A stretch of 64,000 bases of DNA from Betaproteobacteria bacterium (GCA_016868315.1 VGHE01000001.1:310001-374000); one strand, 5' to 3'. Positions 16,912 through 24,679 are shown, counted from the stretch's first letter. Notes: generated by a model from the sequence alone, not told the origin. A program made the numbers and translations.

Positions 16912-17466
16912 CTAGGTCGACTTCTTGCGCGACAGTCTGTGTCGGAGTTTGTTGAGGCGTGTGAGCAAAACGGGATCTCTGACCTGCGTGAATGCGTCTG
17001 ATTTATCCAGATCTCCCAAAAATCGTTTACCTTGAAAATTCCACTGCAAAACCTGAATCCAGAAGACAATAAATTCACTGGTGAGGTCTGGCCGGCTGCG
17101 CAACAGTTCGAAGAACTCCGGCTCGCGGATGGCTGTTTCCATGCCGTCGTATTGGAAATGTTTCTCAACCCCCAGTTGTTCGTCCATGTGGATTTGCAGA
17201 CGTGTCAGAACGCTGATGAGAATCTCTTCTCTTGCTGGGCTGCCGCTGCACAATTCCTTGAAGGTGTCGGAATGTGTCCACACCCAGTGCGCCAGTGTGG
17301 ATGCAATTGTTTGACAACCTGTCGCAAACGTTTCCGCGTCTTGTTCTCGTTCCAAAGTCTCAATGACAGGGGTGAGAAATAAATCATACCTTTCCAACTC
17401 AGACTTTGCCTTTTCAGCGCTCTGCCAGGCGATTTCAAAACAACTTTTTTGTACTTCTTTGTGCAA
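16912..17466 (-). CDS. Unknown protein upstream of the helical protein
   Basis: Not recognised; about 184 aa, soluble, rich in charged helices (for example SAEKAKSELERYD) with a basic C-terminus. The start is uncertain: TTG 17466 has no ribosome-binding site, and the same frame stays protein-like for 20 more codons upstream (AELDLAVDEIFLCAVARTVL) until a TGA at 17527-17529, with no ATG or GTG in between. The N-terminus may therefore be truncated or may use a rare codon. It lies divergent from the DUF2201 gene. Confidence 0.5.
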   Translation of the reverse strand: MHKEVQKSCFEIAWQSAEKAKSELERYDLFLTPVIETLEREQDAETFATGCQTIASTLAHWVWTHSDTFKELCSGSPAREEILISVLTRLQIHMDEQLGVEKHFQYDGMETAIREPEFFELLRSRPDLTSEFIVFWIQVLQWNFQGKRFLGDLDKSDAFTQVRDPVLLTRLNKLRHRLSRKKST

Positions 17467-17590
17467 TACGGTTCTGGCAACAGCACACAGAAATATCTCA
17501 TCTACCGCAAGGTCAAGCTCAGCTTGTCAGCAGAAAAACAAACACAGCTTGACAGAGCCATTGATGTGGGTTGAACGGGAGGGGGTTAAA

Positions 17591-18355
17591 ATGCAGCGCA
17601 CAGAGAAAACCAATGAGCACAGTCCTCTCTTCCTGCAAACACAAAGAGAGAAAATAGAACATGCACTGAGACGCATTCAGGTGCATCATCCGTTTTATTA
17701 TTTCATGTGCGCTGACCTTGAAATGATTGTGGATGAACGATTTGAAACGATGGCCACCGATGGCATCTCACTTTATTACAACCCACGCTTTGTCGACAGG
17801 CTCAAAGCGAATGAAGTGGAGGCAGTTCTGCTCCATGAATTCATGCACGTCATTCTTTTGCATCCGTGGCTCAGCGAAAAAGCTATTTTAAAAGGATACA
17901 ATCGCGACATTTGGACACTCGCCATGGAGTTCGTTGCCAATCGTGAAGTGCGGCACATCAGCGAACAGCGGGTGCGAGCGCGCGGTCAACGTGTCAGTGA
18001 GGTGAACCTGCCCGGTCATTCGCTGGGGGTTGCAGAGCTTTTGGAAATTCAAAAGACCAACATACAAAAAAGAGAAATCTACTTTTTCGACACGCGGCTT
18101 GATGCCATGGATATTGAGGATGTGTATCACTACCTCAGAGTCAGAATTGTGCTGAACGAATCCGAAGCCAACAGCGGAGAGGAAAATTCACAAGTTAAAA
18201 AGGCGCAAGGCAAAGTGAAGAGCCTTGATGGTTGGGCTGTCTCGCGGGATCGCATTGAAGACCTCATTGAAAAACATTTGCGCGGCAAAGAGGATGCAGC
18301 GCGACGCGTGCGCGAGAAATTCATGCTCGCACCCACGATTTTTGGTGCAGAATGA
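17591..18355 (+). CDS. DUF2201 N-terminal metallopeptidase part, ending at an in-frame TGA
   Basis: First part of a DUF2201-type gene. The zincin motif is LLHEFMHVILLH (HExxH) at about residues 79-90, with the conserved WTLAMEFVANREV segment downstream. GGGAGGGGG precedes ATG 17591 by 5 nt. Translation would stop at TGA 18353-18355 after FGAE, but the same frame continues with family-like sequence: the KIHGSL segment, then LTTPELDWRKYLANVAGRL. Full-length relatives fuse this domain to a VWA-like domain, which here continues in frame at 18539. This is either the 5' half of a pseudogene or a gene read through UGA. Relatives are often linked to a MoxR ATPase, but the one here is 31 kb away. Confidence 0.75.
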   Translation: MQRTEKTNEHSPLFLQTQREKIEHALRRIQVHHPFYYFMCADLEMIVDERFETMATDGISLYYNPRFVDRLKANEVEAVLLHEFMHVILLHPWLSEKAILKGYNRDIWTLAMEFVANREVRHISEQRVRARGQRVSEVNLPGHSLGVAELLEIQKTNIQKREIYFFDTRLDAMDIEDVYHYLRVRIVLNESEANSGEENSQVKKAQGKVKSLDGWAVSRDRIEDLIEKHLRGKEDAARRVREKFMLAPTIFGAE

Positions 18356-18538
18356 GCCAAGATTCACGGCTCGCTTTCGGAAAATCTCAAGCTTGCATAC
18401 AACCAGCTCACCACACCAGAACTCGACTGGCGAAAGTACCTTGCCAACGTTGCGGGTCGACTCGCCGACACTGACGAGTTTTGATTCGACGCGCCCAATC
18501 TGCGTCATCCTCTGGCCCGTGAGGTTGTTCAAGCCGGA

Positions 18539-18943
18539 TTGCGGAGTGAAAAACCCGATGGAATTTTCATTGCCATCGACACCTCAGGTTCGGTGGACTG
18601 TAGCATGCTCACTCAATTCTTAAGCGAGTGCGCAGGAATTCTGCGCTACCTTGAAGAGGTCAGTGTCATGGCCGTAGACTGCAAGGCTGCTCCGATACAA
18701 ACTCTTCGTCCGTCTTCTCTTAAAAATATTAAAGTCACCGGCGGCGGAGGAACCGATTTCCGCGAGGTGTTCAAGAGCCTGCACAAAGAGCGGATTATGC
18801 CTGACCTCCTTGTGTATTTCACAGATGGTTACGGCCCATTTCCCGAGACGCCGCCGCGCTTTCCAGTCCTGTGGGTTCTCACTCGGCATTCGGGTGAAGT
18901 GCCCGCAGGATATGGCCGTGTGGTGTATTTGAACCGAGTTTGA
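18539..18943 (+). pseudogene. DUF2201 C-terminal VWA-like domain, separated by two in-frame TGAs
   Basis: VWA-like half of the same DUF2201 protein, in the same frame as the gene starting at 17591; only TGA 18353-18355 and TGA 18482-18484 interrupt it. The MIDAS residues are all kept: DTSGS, GGGGTDF and YFTDG, followed by the family's PVLWVL strand. The first possible separate start is TTG 18539, without a ribosome-binding site. It would lose only the segment before the VWA strand, so independent translation is conceivable but unlikely. The lack of frameshifts and the intact metal site argue against long-standing decay. Confidence 0.65.
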
Positions 18944-18977
18944 TGAGGCGGCGCGTCAAATAAGGAGGAGCTAAAAT

Positions 18978-19610
18978 TCAAGCTGTTTGCTGGATGGGAT
19001 CCAACTCCAAAAAGCCGCGCCTGGGATTCTCTGTGGGACTTGCAGATGGGGTTTGAGGCCGACGATGTTTCTCTATGAGCTCTGCATCTCTACAGGACCC
19101 CGTGTTGCCAAGTTCGTATCCGCTTTTGAATGCATGGAGCACAGTTTCAAGGTGATTCAGATCTTCCGGTACAAAGTCTCTGAGGATAAGATGACCTAAA
19201 ATATGGCATGAAACTGAGTGCCCGCCGTTGCAATTTTCAAGCAACAAATCCAGCGATTTCTCAGTGTCTTTTTCACCTCCGTAGCCATTCGAAAACATTT
19301 GTGAAAGTACAAGGCAGGCCTCAGCAAGTTTGAGGCCACAAGCCATTTCGATATACATTCTGCTCCTCGTCGGTCCCGATTTTTTGTCACCGAGGGTGCT
19401 CAAGTAAGTTGACATGGCGTGGCATGACTCCGCTTCGCCATTGCGGCACTGCTTGTCGAGGGCATCGAGTGCGCTGTTGGTTTCAGGTGTCACTCTGGCC
19501 TCAGCAATTGACTCAGGTTGTGCGGCCTGTGTGGGGTAGAAGTGAACACCAAGAACCCAGATGAGGTTCACAAAAAATGCAGTCAAAAGCGCATAGAATA
19601 TGGTCTGCAT
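18978..19610 (-). CDS. Sel1-like repeat protein with Hcp-type disulfide pairs, membrane-anchored
   Basis: About 210 aa, with one N-terminal membrane helix or uncleaved signal (IFYALLTAFFVNLIWVLG) and then three Sel1/TPR-like helix pairs. Each pair contains a C-x7-C couple (CRNGEAESC, CGLKLAEAC, CNGGHSVSC), the disulfide pattern of Helicobacter cysteine-rich (Hcp) proteins, implying a periplasmic location. ATG 19610 is preferred over GTG 19619 because AGGAG lies 8 nt before it. Sel1 proteins act as interaction scaffolds; the partner is unknown. It is convergent with the broken DUF2201 gene. Confidence 0.75.
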   Translation of the reverse strand: MQTIFYALLTAFFVNLIWVLGVHFYPTQAAQPESIAEARVTPETNSALDALDKQCRNGEAESCHAMSTYLSTLGDKKSGPTRSRMYIEMACGLKLAEACLVLSQMFSNGYGGEKDTEKSLDLLLENCNGGHSVSCHILGHLILRDFVPEDLNHLETVLHAFKSGYELGNTGSCRDAELIEKHRRPQTPSASPTENPRRGFLELDPIQQTA

Positions 19611-19720
19611 TGCGTTCACTCCTGTGGTTGTGGGGTAAAGAGAATCGGTGTTATTTAATGTATCGTCGGCTTACACGTCATGTTGTGGCACGTTTTCGGC
19701 CACAAGGCAGAAAATTTATA

Positions 19721-19743
19721 GAGAAACGCAGTTCTTGTTTCTC
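19721..19743 (-). terminator. Hairpin after the restriction endonuclease gene
   Basis: GAGAAAC and GTTTCTC form a perfect 7-bp stem with a 9-nt loop. On the minus strand an AU-rich tail (TATAAATTTT) follows, so it may end the restriction-enzyme transcript. A second small hairpin (GTGGC/GCCAC) lies next to it. Confidence 0.45.
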
Positions 19744-19793
19744 AATTGGTTTTGGTGACTCATTAAAATACCGAGGCCTGCAAAAAAAGGTTC

Positions 19794-20579
19794 TCACGCA
19801 GCGGGAAAAGCCTGCTGAAAATAATCCGCAAGTATTTCCTCGGCGAGCTTCCTCGATGAGAAGGCATTTTTGCGATTGAGTCGTTCAAGTGAATATTCAA
19901 TCGCGCTTGGAAGGTGCGTGTCAAAGAACTTTGTGATGAATGGCTCTTCAGCAACAATCTTATCGAGAAAAGTGCCGCCATCGACTTTCAGTATTTTTTC
20001 GTTCCTTTGTTCTTTTGTTTGCGTGATATTATTTGGTGGCGTGAAAACTGTTTCGTAACGTCGATTTCCAGAGCAAATCATTTCGACGTAGTATGTTGTG
20101 TATTCAGCATGTGCAGGGTCTTCAAGGAATGCTCTGAGGTTGCCATATATTGCCTTTTTGTCGCTGCCTTTCGTGGTGTTGTGCTTGTTTTTGATTTCTG
20201 CAGCGATTTTCTTTTTACGATTGACAACATCAAGCAGTTGTCCTGTTCCAAGATCCTCCCAATCTTCAAACGATCCAATAACGATTTGGTGTAGGTCCCC
20301 TATCGTATTTTGGAGAGTCTTTTGCCGCTGTCGGATAAGTTCGTTTTTTTTCCAGTCCTGCACTGAACAACCAAGAATGGAACATTCAATCAGGGCAGAG
20401 AAGGGATCGATCTTGTTTTTTTTAATGGTCTGCGCTGAGTCTGCTTTTGCAATGGATTCAAGAAGTGGCTTCATGATTTTGCAATCGAAGTCTTGGTAGA
20501 ACTTATTCTCAATGAACTTCGCTATACCAGCGCCGCCTCTTGTAGAGAGATATTCCACTCCGCATCCATGAGGGCACAT
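19794..20579 (-). CDS. Type II restriction endonuclease, Eco47II/Sau96I family
   Basis: PD-(D/E)XK-type restriction enzyme of 261 aa. Family blocks are visible in order: KIDPFSALIECSILG, LIRQRQKTLQNTIGDLHQ, and the catalytic AEIKNKHNT (E-x-K) preceded by an Asp in QLLDVVN. Enzymes of this family cut GGWCC or GGNCC; which applies here is not predictable. A C5-cytosine methyltransferase is divergently encoded 320 bp away, as expected for a type II system. The ATG has no clear ribosome-binding site and the Cys-rich first 15 residues look atypical, so the true start may differ. Local sequence is more AT-rich than its neighbours, suggesting acquisition by transfer. Confidence 0.85.
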   Translation of the reverse strand: MCPHGCGVEYLSTRGGAGIAKFIENKFYQDFDCKIMKPLLESIAKADSAQTIKKNKIDPFSALIECSILGCSVQDWKKNELIRQRQKTLQNTIGDLHQIVIGSFEDWEDLGTGQLLDVVNRKKKIAAEIKNKHNTTKGSDKKAIYGNLRAFLEDPAHAEYTTYYVEMICSGNRRYETVFTPPNNITQTKEQRNEKILKVDGGTFLDKIVAEEPFITKFFDTHLPSAIEYSLERLNRKNAFSSRKLAEEILADYFQQAFPAA

Positions 20580-20899
20580 GTCGGCATTTGTTAAGCGTTC
20601 TTGAGGATGTCCGCGGTGTGTGACTTCTTACGGTGTCGTTTTCTGAGGTGCGTGCGAATAGCTGTAATTTATGTTTTCTTTCTGTTTTTAGGAGGCTCAG
20701 TGCTCTGACCTCCTCACTCAGCTGGGTACACCACTCAAAGTTCTAATCCATCAAATAGGCCATTTTAAACCGATATTTGCGTTGGTTTGGCCTGAGTCCG
20801 TGTCCCTTGCTGCTCAGCTTGTCTGGCCTGCGAGGTTCTGGTATCCGAGAGGTCGAATCTCAAACTCAAGAAGTCGAACCGGTTTCCCTGGGGGGTGGT
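20580..20899. promoter_or_regulatory. Divergent restriction-modification control region
   Basis: 320 bp between the restriction enzyme (minus) and methyltransferase (plus), with no convincing gene. At 20691-20713 a strong hairpin or operator-like inverted repeat is seen: GGAGG-c-TCAG, loop TGCT, CTGA-CCTCC. No promoter boxes are clear. No separate C-protein gene is present. The methyltransferase carries its own N-terminal HTH, which could bind here, but that is inference. Confidence 0.45.
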
Positions 20900-22210
20900 A
20901 TGGATTTGAAATCCACGATGTCAGCAGAACTTGTTGCTGATATCACATCGGTTTCGAAGGCAACGCTGCGTAAGTGGGAAAAGGCGGGAAAGCTCACCCC
21001 CATCCAGAACCGCGCAACGGGACGTGTCGAATATCAGCTCGAGCAGTTGTTGCAGTTCGAGGCGTTTCGCGGTTTGCAGTCTTCAAATTGGAATGAAGAA
21101 GAAAGAGTTGTTCCGAGCAGAAAGTACACCTCCATTGAATTGTTCGCAGGAGCGGGCGGTTTGGCATTGGGTTTGGAAAAGGCTGGATTTGAGACTCTAG
21201 CTCTCAACGAGTTCGACAAGGACGCCTGCGGAACGCTGCGTGCGAATCGCAGTGGGTGGAATGTTATTGAAGGAGATATTCGAAACGTCGACTTCAAAGC
21301 GTATTCTGGCATTGATTTTTTATCTGGTGGATTTCCGTGCCAGGCATTTTCATATGCAGGCAATCAGCTCGGGTTTGAAGACACCCGCGGTACGATGTTC
21401 TTTGAATTTGCACGTGCCATCCGCGAAACCTCTCCGCGCGTCTTCATGGCCGAAAATGTTCGTGGACTTTCTGTTCATGATGGTGGCCGAACGATGGCAA
21501 CCATCAAGCGAGTCATTTCTGACTTGGGCTACACACTGATCGAGCCCACAGTGTTGAAAGCAATCGTCTACAAGGTACCGCAGAAGCGTGAACGGCTATT
21601 TCTCATTGGTGTGCGCAACGATTTGGCCAAGTCGTTTCAGTTTTCTTGGCCATCACCGTGTCCGCAGGTGTTCGTGCTGCGTGATGCTCTCAAGGCCGGA
21701 GCGTTGTTCAAAGAAGATGTTCCAAAGTCTGAGGGGCAGAAATATCCCAAGAGAAAAAAAGAGATCATGGCGATGGTACCGCAAGGCGGATATTGGCGCG
21801 ATTTGCCCGATGAAATTCAGAGGGAATACATGAAGGCCAGTTATTTTCTGGGCGGCGGCAAAACTGGAATGGCACGGCGGCTCTCTTGGGATGAACCCAG
21901 TCTCACGCTGACTTGCGCTCCCGCTCAGAATCAAACTGAGCGGTGTCACCCTGAAGAAACCCGGCCTCTGACTGTGCGTGAATACGCGCGTATCCAGACT
22001 TTTCCCGACGATTGGGTTTTCTCGGGCAAGTTGGGCAGTCAATACAAACAAATTGGCAATGCAGTTCCTGTGAACCTCGCGTATGCCGTTGGGCGCCGCG
22101 TTGTTGCTCTGCTCAACAGCATGGAAGTCAATGCGGGCCGTTCAGCCACCAAAAACCATCGTAAGATTGCCGCTGCGCGAGAGAATATGCGCTCTATCTT
22201 CGAATTTTGA
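20900..22210 (+). CDS. DNA (cytosine-5) methyltransferase with N-terminal MerR-like HTH
   Basis: C5-cytosine methyltransferase protecting host DNA from the divergent restriction enzyme. Motif I is FAGAGGLALG, motif IV GGFPCQAFS with the catalytic Cys, motif VI ENVRGL, motif VIII QKRERLFLIG, and motif X QYKQIGNAVP near the C-terminus. A target-recognition stretch lies between VIII and IX. Residues 8-50 (ITSVSKATLRKWEKAGKLTP) form a MerR-type winged helix, like the N-terminal regulatory helices of some type II methylases that repress their own promoter. ATG 20900 is chosen for its upstream GGGGGTGG; the longer frame begins with non-conserved sequence. Confidence 0.9.
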   Translation: MDLKSTMSAELVADITSVSKATLRKWEKAGKLTPIQNRATGRVEYQLEQLLQFEAFRGLQSSNWNEEERVVPSRKYTSIELFAGAGGLALGLEKAGFETLALNEFDKDACGTLRANRSGWNVIEGDIRNVDFKAYSGIDFLSGGFPCQAFSYAGNQLGFEDTRGTMFFEFARAIRETSPRVFMAENVRGLSVHDGGRTMATIKRVISDLGYTLIEPTVLKAIVYKVPQKRERLFLIGVRNDLAKSFQFSWPSPCPQVFVLRDALKAGALFKEDVPKSEGQKYPKRKKEIMAMVPQGGYWRDLPDEIQREYMKASYFLGGGKTGMARRLSWDEPSLTLTCAPAQNQTERCHPEETRPLTVREYARIQTFPDDWVFSGKLGSQYKQIGNAVPVNLAYAVGRRVVALLNSMEVNAGRSATKNHRKIAAARENMRSIFEF

Positions 22211-22232
22211 GTTCATGCAGGCATAAAGATTG

Positions 22233-22499
22233 ATGAACGAAGCCGACTGGTACTTGTATTTGCTCGAGTGCGGCGATGGTAGCCTGTACTGTGGCATTGC
22301 AAAAAATGTGGAGCGGCGTGTTGCCGAACACGCTTGTGGCAAGGGAGCGCGCTACACGCGTGGCCGTGGCCCATTCAGAATCGTGTGGCAAACCTCTGAG
22401 CCACTGACCCGGAGTGCAGCGTTAAAGCTCGAGTTGAAAATCAAAGCAATGTCGCGCGAACAAAAGCTAACTTTTGTTGCGGCACGCGAATCGAATTAA
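22233..22499 (+). CDS. GIY-YIG domain protein, UPF0213/YhbQ-like
   Basis: Small single-domain GIY-YIG protein (88 aa). The motif appears as YLYLLECGDGSLYCGIAKNVERRVAEH, with the catalytic Arg in ERRVAEH and the family's GARYTRGRGP segment. Such proteins are found in many bacteria, often near DNA-modification or repair genes. It follows the methyltransferase by 22 nt, and could be cotranscribed with it. TTG 22230 is an alternative start. Confidence 0.85.
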   Translation: MNEADWYLYLLECGDGSLYCGIAKNVERRVAEHACGKGARYTRGRGPFRIVWQTSEPLTRSAALKLELKIKAMSREQKLTFVAARESN

Positions 22500-22504
22500 T
22501 GATT

Positions 22505-23350
22505 TCATCGCGCAATCACACATCTAACACCCGTGTCGGGAGTTGAATTGCGACCCACAGCATAGAGGCCTCCGAGTTGGCCATTGAAGCGAAACGCAAG
22601 CGATAAATTTGCTGCGTGGGCAGTGACCGACCAAAACTGTTGGTTGTGGCACGGCGAAGCGCTGCTCCAGGAAGTGATTGATGCACGGCAAAAATCAAAA
22701 ACCTCTTGGTTTGTCGGGAGACGTTGACCGCGTGCAGCGCAGTAAGCTGCTGCCTCGCTTAATTTGCCATTGCTGTGCCTAAAAAATTGAGCGCCACTGT
22801 GTTCTGCGAAGCTCAGTGCAAGGCGCTTGCCGTTGAGGTTGTAGATCAAATCGTTACCTTCGCGGGCGATGGTCAACCCTTGAGCGACACTCACCACATT
22901 CGGCGAACTGCTGCTATTAAAATTCTCCGAGTCTCCATTGCCACTGAGGGAAAGCCAGGCTTTGGGAATGGTGTCGTCGCAATGACTTTGGCCATTTAAC
23001 AGCCGCCCCAGAGCGTTGTAACAACCGGCCACAGAGCTGTCGAAAGTTATACTGCTCTGCAACCCGAACTGTTCGAGGCGATCGTTCTTTTGTCTAACCG
23101 AAAGTGCTTTGCTGCCTTGTTGCTCCGTGAGCTGAACGAAGGCTTTGAACTTTCCATTGCTGCAGGCTGAAATTGCAACTTGCGATACTCCCGTTCCTTC
23201 GACGTAAACGTTGCCCGAATCACATTTTCCTGAGACCTCCACAAAGCGATCGGCAACAGTGGCGCGCTCGCTTGGCACAACGATTTTGAATGACGAAGAC
23301 TCAGGAGGCGGAGGCAACACTTCTTTCTTTGCTCGATCGGGGGTGTTCAC
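22505..23350 (-). CDS. Ig-like / Lcl-type C-terminal protein (probable lipoprotein, signal cut off by TGA)
   Basis: 281 aa from GTG 23350. After a Pro-rich linker comes an Ig-like beta segment (VSGKCDSGNVYVEG) and a C-terminal domain resembling DUF1566/Lcl_C (AARGQRLPTNQEVFDFC, then WSVT and GVRCVIAR), often found in surface lipoproteins. As written it has no signal peptide, but the same frame extends upstream through a TGA to a lipoprotein-like leader starting at 23530 (see 23351-23530). Function unknown. The gene probably forms an operon with the lipoprotein gene upstream. Confidence 0.6.
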   Translation of the reverse strand: MNTPDRAKKEVLPPPPESSSFKIVVPSERATVADRFVEVSGKCDSGNVYVEGTGVSQVAISACSNGKFKAFVQLTEQQGSKALSVRQKNDRLEQFGLQSSITFDSSVAGCYNALGRLLNGQSHCDDTIPKAWLSLSGNGDSENFNSSSSPNVVSVAQGLTIAREGNDLIYNLNGKRLALSFAEHSGAQFFRHSNGKLSEAAAYCAARGQRLPTNQEVFDFCRASITSWSSASPCHNQQFWSVTAHAANLSLAFRFNGQLGGLYAVGRNSTPDTGVRCVIAR

Positions 23351-23530
23351 GACTACGGCGCTTGCATCATCGGATGACTTTGTTTCCGGTATGGATGCTG
23401 TGAATGATTCTTCCGTTAGGGGAACACCTGTGGGCGTGGTGAGTCGCTTCTCGACTCCGCTTCAGCCTAAGGCAAGGCTGATCACGGAAGTCATGCTGAG
23501 GCTTAAACTTTGGCTCTTGCGACTATTCAT
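23351..23530 (-). other. Lipoprotein leader with TGA at the lipobox cysteine position
   Basis: In frame with the 22505-23350 gene, ATG 23530 opens a 22-codon leader: MNSRKSQSLSLSMTSVIS, then LALG, then TGA (23462-23464), then SGVEKRLTTPTG and on without interruption into the downstream gene. With Cys in place of TGA this is a standard lipoprotein signal (LALG-C). ATG 23530 lies 6 nt after the stop of the upstream lipoprotein gene, as expected in an operon. A 6-bp hairpin (GAGTCG-AGAAG-CGACTC) follows the TGA by 4 nt. Confidence 0.7.
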
Positions 23531-23536
23531 TACATC

Positions 23537-24379
23537 TCAAAGCCCCAGTGTGAAGGTGGTTTTAGCAATGTTGCCCGCGCGATCGCGGACCTGGATTTGC
23601 CCTGGGGGAAGTGATGTACCCGAAGGATAAACAAAGCGGTTGCTGCTCACCCAAGTCACTCCAGCATCAAAAGAATAAGCTTGCGGATGGAGTCCTGATT
23701 CAGCGTCAGTTGCATTGACGGTCACGCTCTCGCCCCCGCCTACTGCTGCGGTGTTTATTGCACCTAACCTCGGTGGGTTTTTGTCGTTCGCGGGGTTGCT
23801 GATGTTCGACAGCATCAGTGTTGACCCATTTGTGCCCGCGCGCATTTCGAGCAATGTTTGCGGCACAGCGTTTGGCGCATCGATTCTGTAAGTGGCTCTG
23901 ACGAGCGCATCAAAATGTGTTGCTTGAATAATCAAAGAGCTCTCAGAAACTGCCGTTCCAGTGCGTCTGCGCACCAAAATGCGCTCCACTTTTCTTGGGT
24001 CTGCGACGGGAAGATTAACGTAGCCCGCTGAGTTGGTTCTAGCACTTGAGGCTTGGAGTCCGGTTTCTTCCATGACGACCTCAGTGTTTGGCAGAGCTAA
24101 GCCACTCGCATCGGTAATGAACGCAGCGAGGTAGGATCCAACCACGGGAACGGGCACAAAAACCTCGGGTGGCGGAGTGACCTGGGCATTCTCTGGATCC
24201 GGCTGAGCGCCGACCGCATCGCAGCAGGGTGGCGCTTCGGAAGGTTGTTGGCTTTTTTTCTTGGAAGAGGGGTTTGAAGAGGCCGGGTTGCGGGTCTCTT
24301 GTCCCTGTGCCCTTGAGTAGTCTGCGTCACCGCAGGCCACCAGTAAGGACACAGTTATAAGAATGAGCCAGTTCAACAC
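23537..24379 (-). CDS. Lipoprotein with carboxypeptidase-regulatory-like and Ig-like domains
   Basis: 280 aa. The signal ends LLVAC (intact lipobox cysteine). A low-complexity Ser/Lys/Pro linker follows, then a beta domain like CNA-B or carboxypeptidase-regulatory domains (LALPNTEVVMEETG), and a C-terminal Ig-like unit with SFDAGVTWV and QVRDRAGNIAK. Such modular lipoproteins often act at the cell surface; no enzyme is indicated. It is the first gene of a two-gene operon with the 22505-23530 gene. Confidence 0.68.
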   Translation of the reverse strand: MLNWLILITVSLLVACGDADYSRAQGQETRNPASSNPSSKKKSQQPSEAPPCCDAVGAQPDPENAQVTPPPEVFVPVPVVGSYLAAFITDASGLALPNTEVVMEETGLQASSARTNSAGYVNLPVADPRKVERILVRRRTGTAVSESSLIIQATHFDALVRATYRIDAPNAVPQTLLEMRAGTNGSTLMLSNISNPANDKNPPRLGAINTAAVGGGESVTVNATDAESGLHPQAYSFDAGVTWVSSNRFVYPSGTSLPPGQIQVRDRAGNIAKTTFTLGL

Positions 24380-24584
24380 GTCTCGGTTACTCCCATAGAA
24401 TTTTTTGGAACATTTTGAACGAGCCTTGATTCGAGAAAATAGTATGCACGATTTCGGGAGCTTGGTGGATGGATTTGACTTACTGTTGATTTTGCCCGAG
24501 CGCCGAAACCAGGCAGTCTGCGCGACTTAAATAGATTATTCTAGGGATTTGTGATGTTTGGACAAGATTTGTGAATTTGAAGTC

Positions 24585-24661
24585 TGGAGCGGGAAACGGG
24601 ACTCGAACCCGCGACCCTCGCCATGGCAAGGCGATGCTCTAGCCAACTGAGCTATTCCCGC
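24585..24661 (-). tRNA. tRNA-Gly(GCC)
   Basis: 77-nt cloverleaf on the minus strand with a 7-bp GCGGGAA acceptor stem, anticodon loop TTGCCAT (anticodon GCC), TTCGAGT T-loop and an encoded CCA end. It is identical to the second copy, 18 bp upstream in transcription order. Confidence 0.97.
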
Positions 24662-24679
24662 ATTCAGACCGGACTTCGA

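Noticed and set aside
17205-17501. Alternative minus-strand gene from ATG 17501
   Set aside because: Its frame conflicts with the more protein-like frame of the 16912-17466 gene and gives a Lys/Pro/Cys-rich, non-helical product with no initiation signal.
20580-20660. Short minus-strand open frame ending in a KKSHTADILKNA-like tail before the restriction gene
   Set aside because: Only 24 codons between stops with no start; most likely chance.
23440-23464. Classical bacterial SECIS element after the lipobox TGA
   Set aside because: The stem begins 4 nt and the loop about 10 nt after TGA, nearer than the usual 16-37 nt, and Sec at a lipidated cysteine has no precedent I know. It is kept only as a weak hint in the findings.
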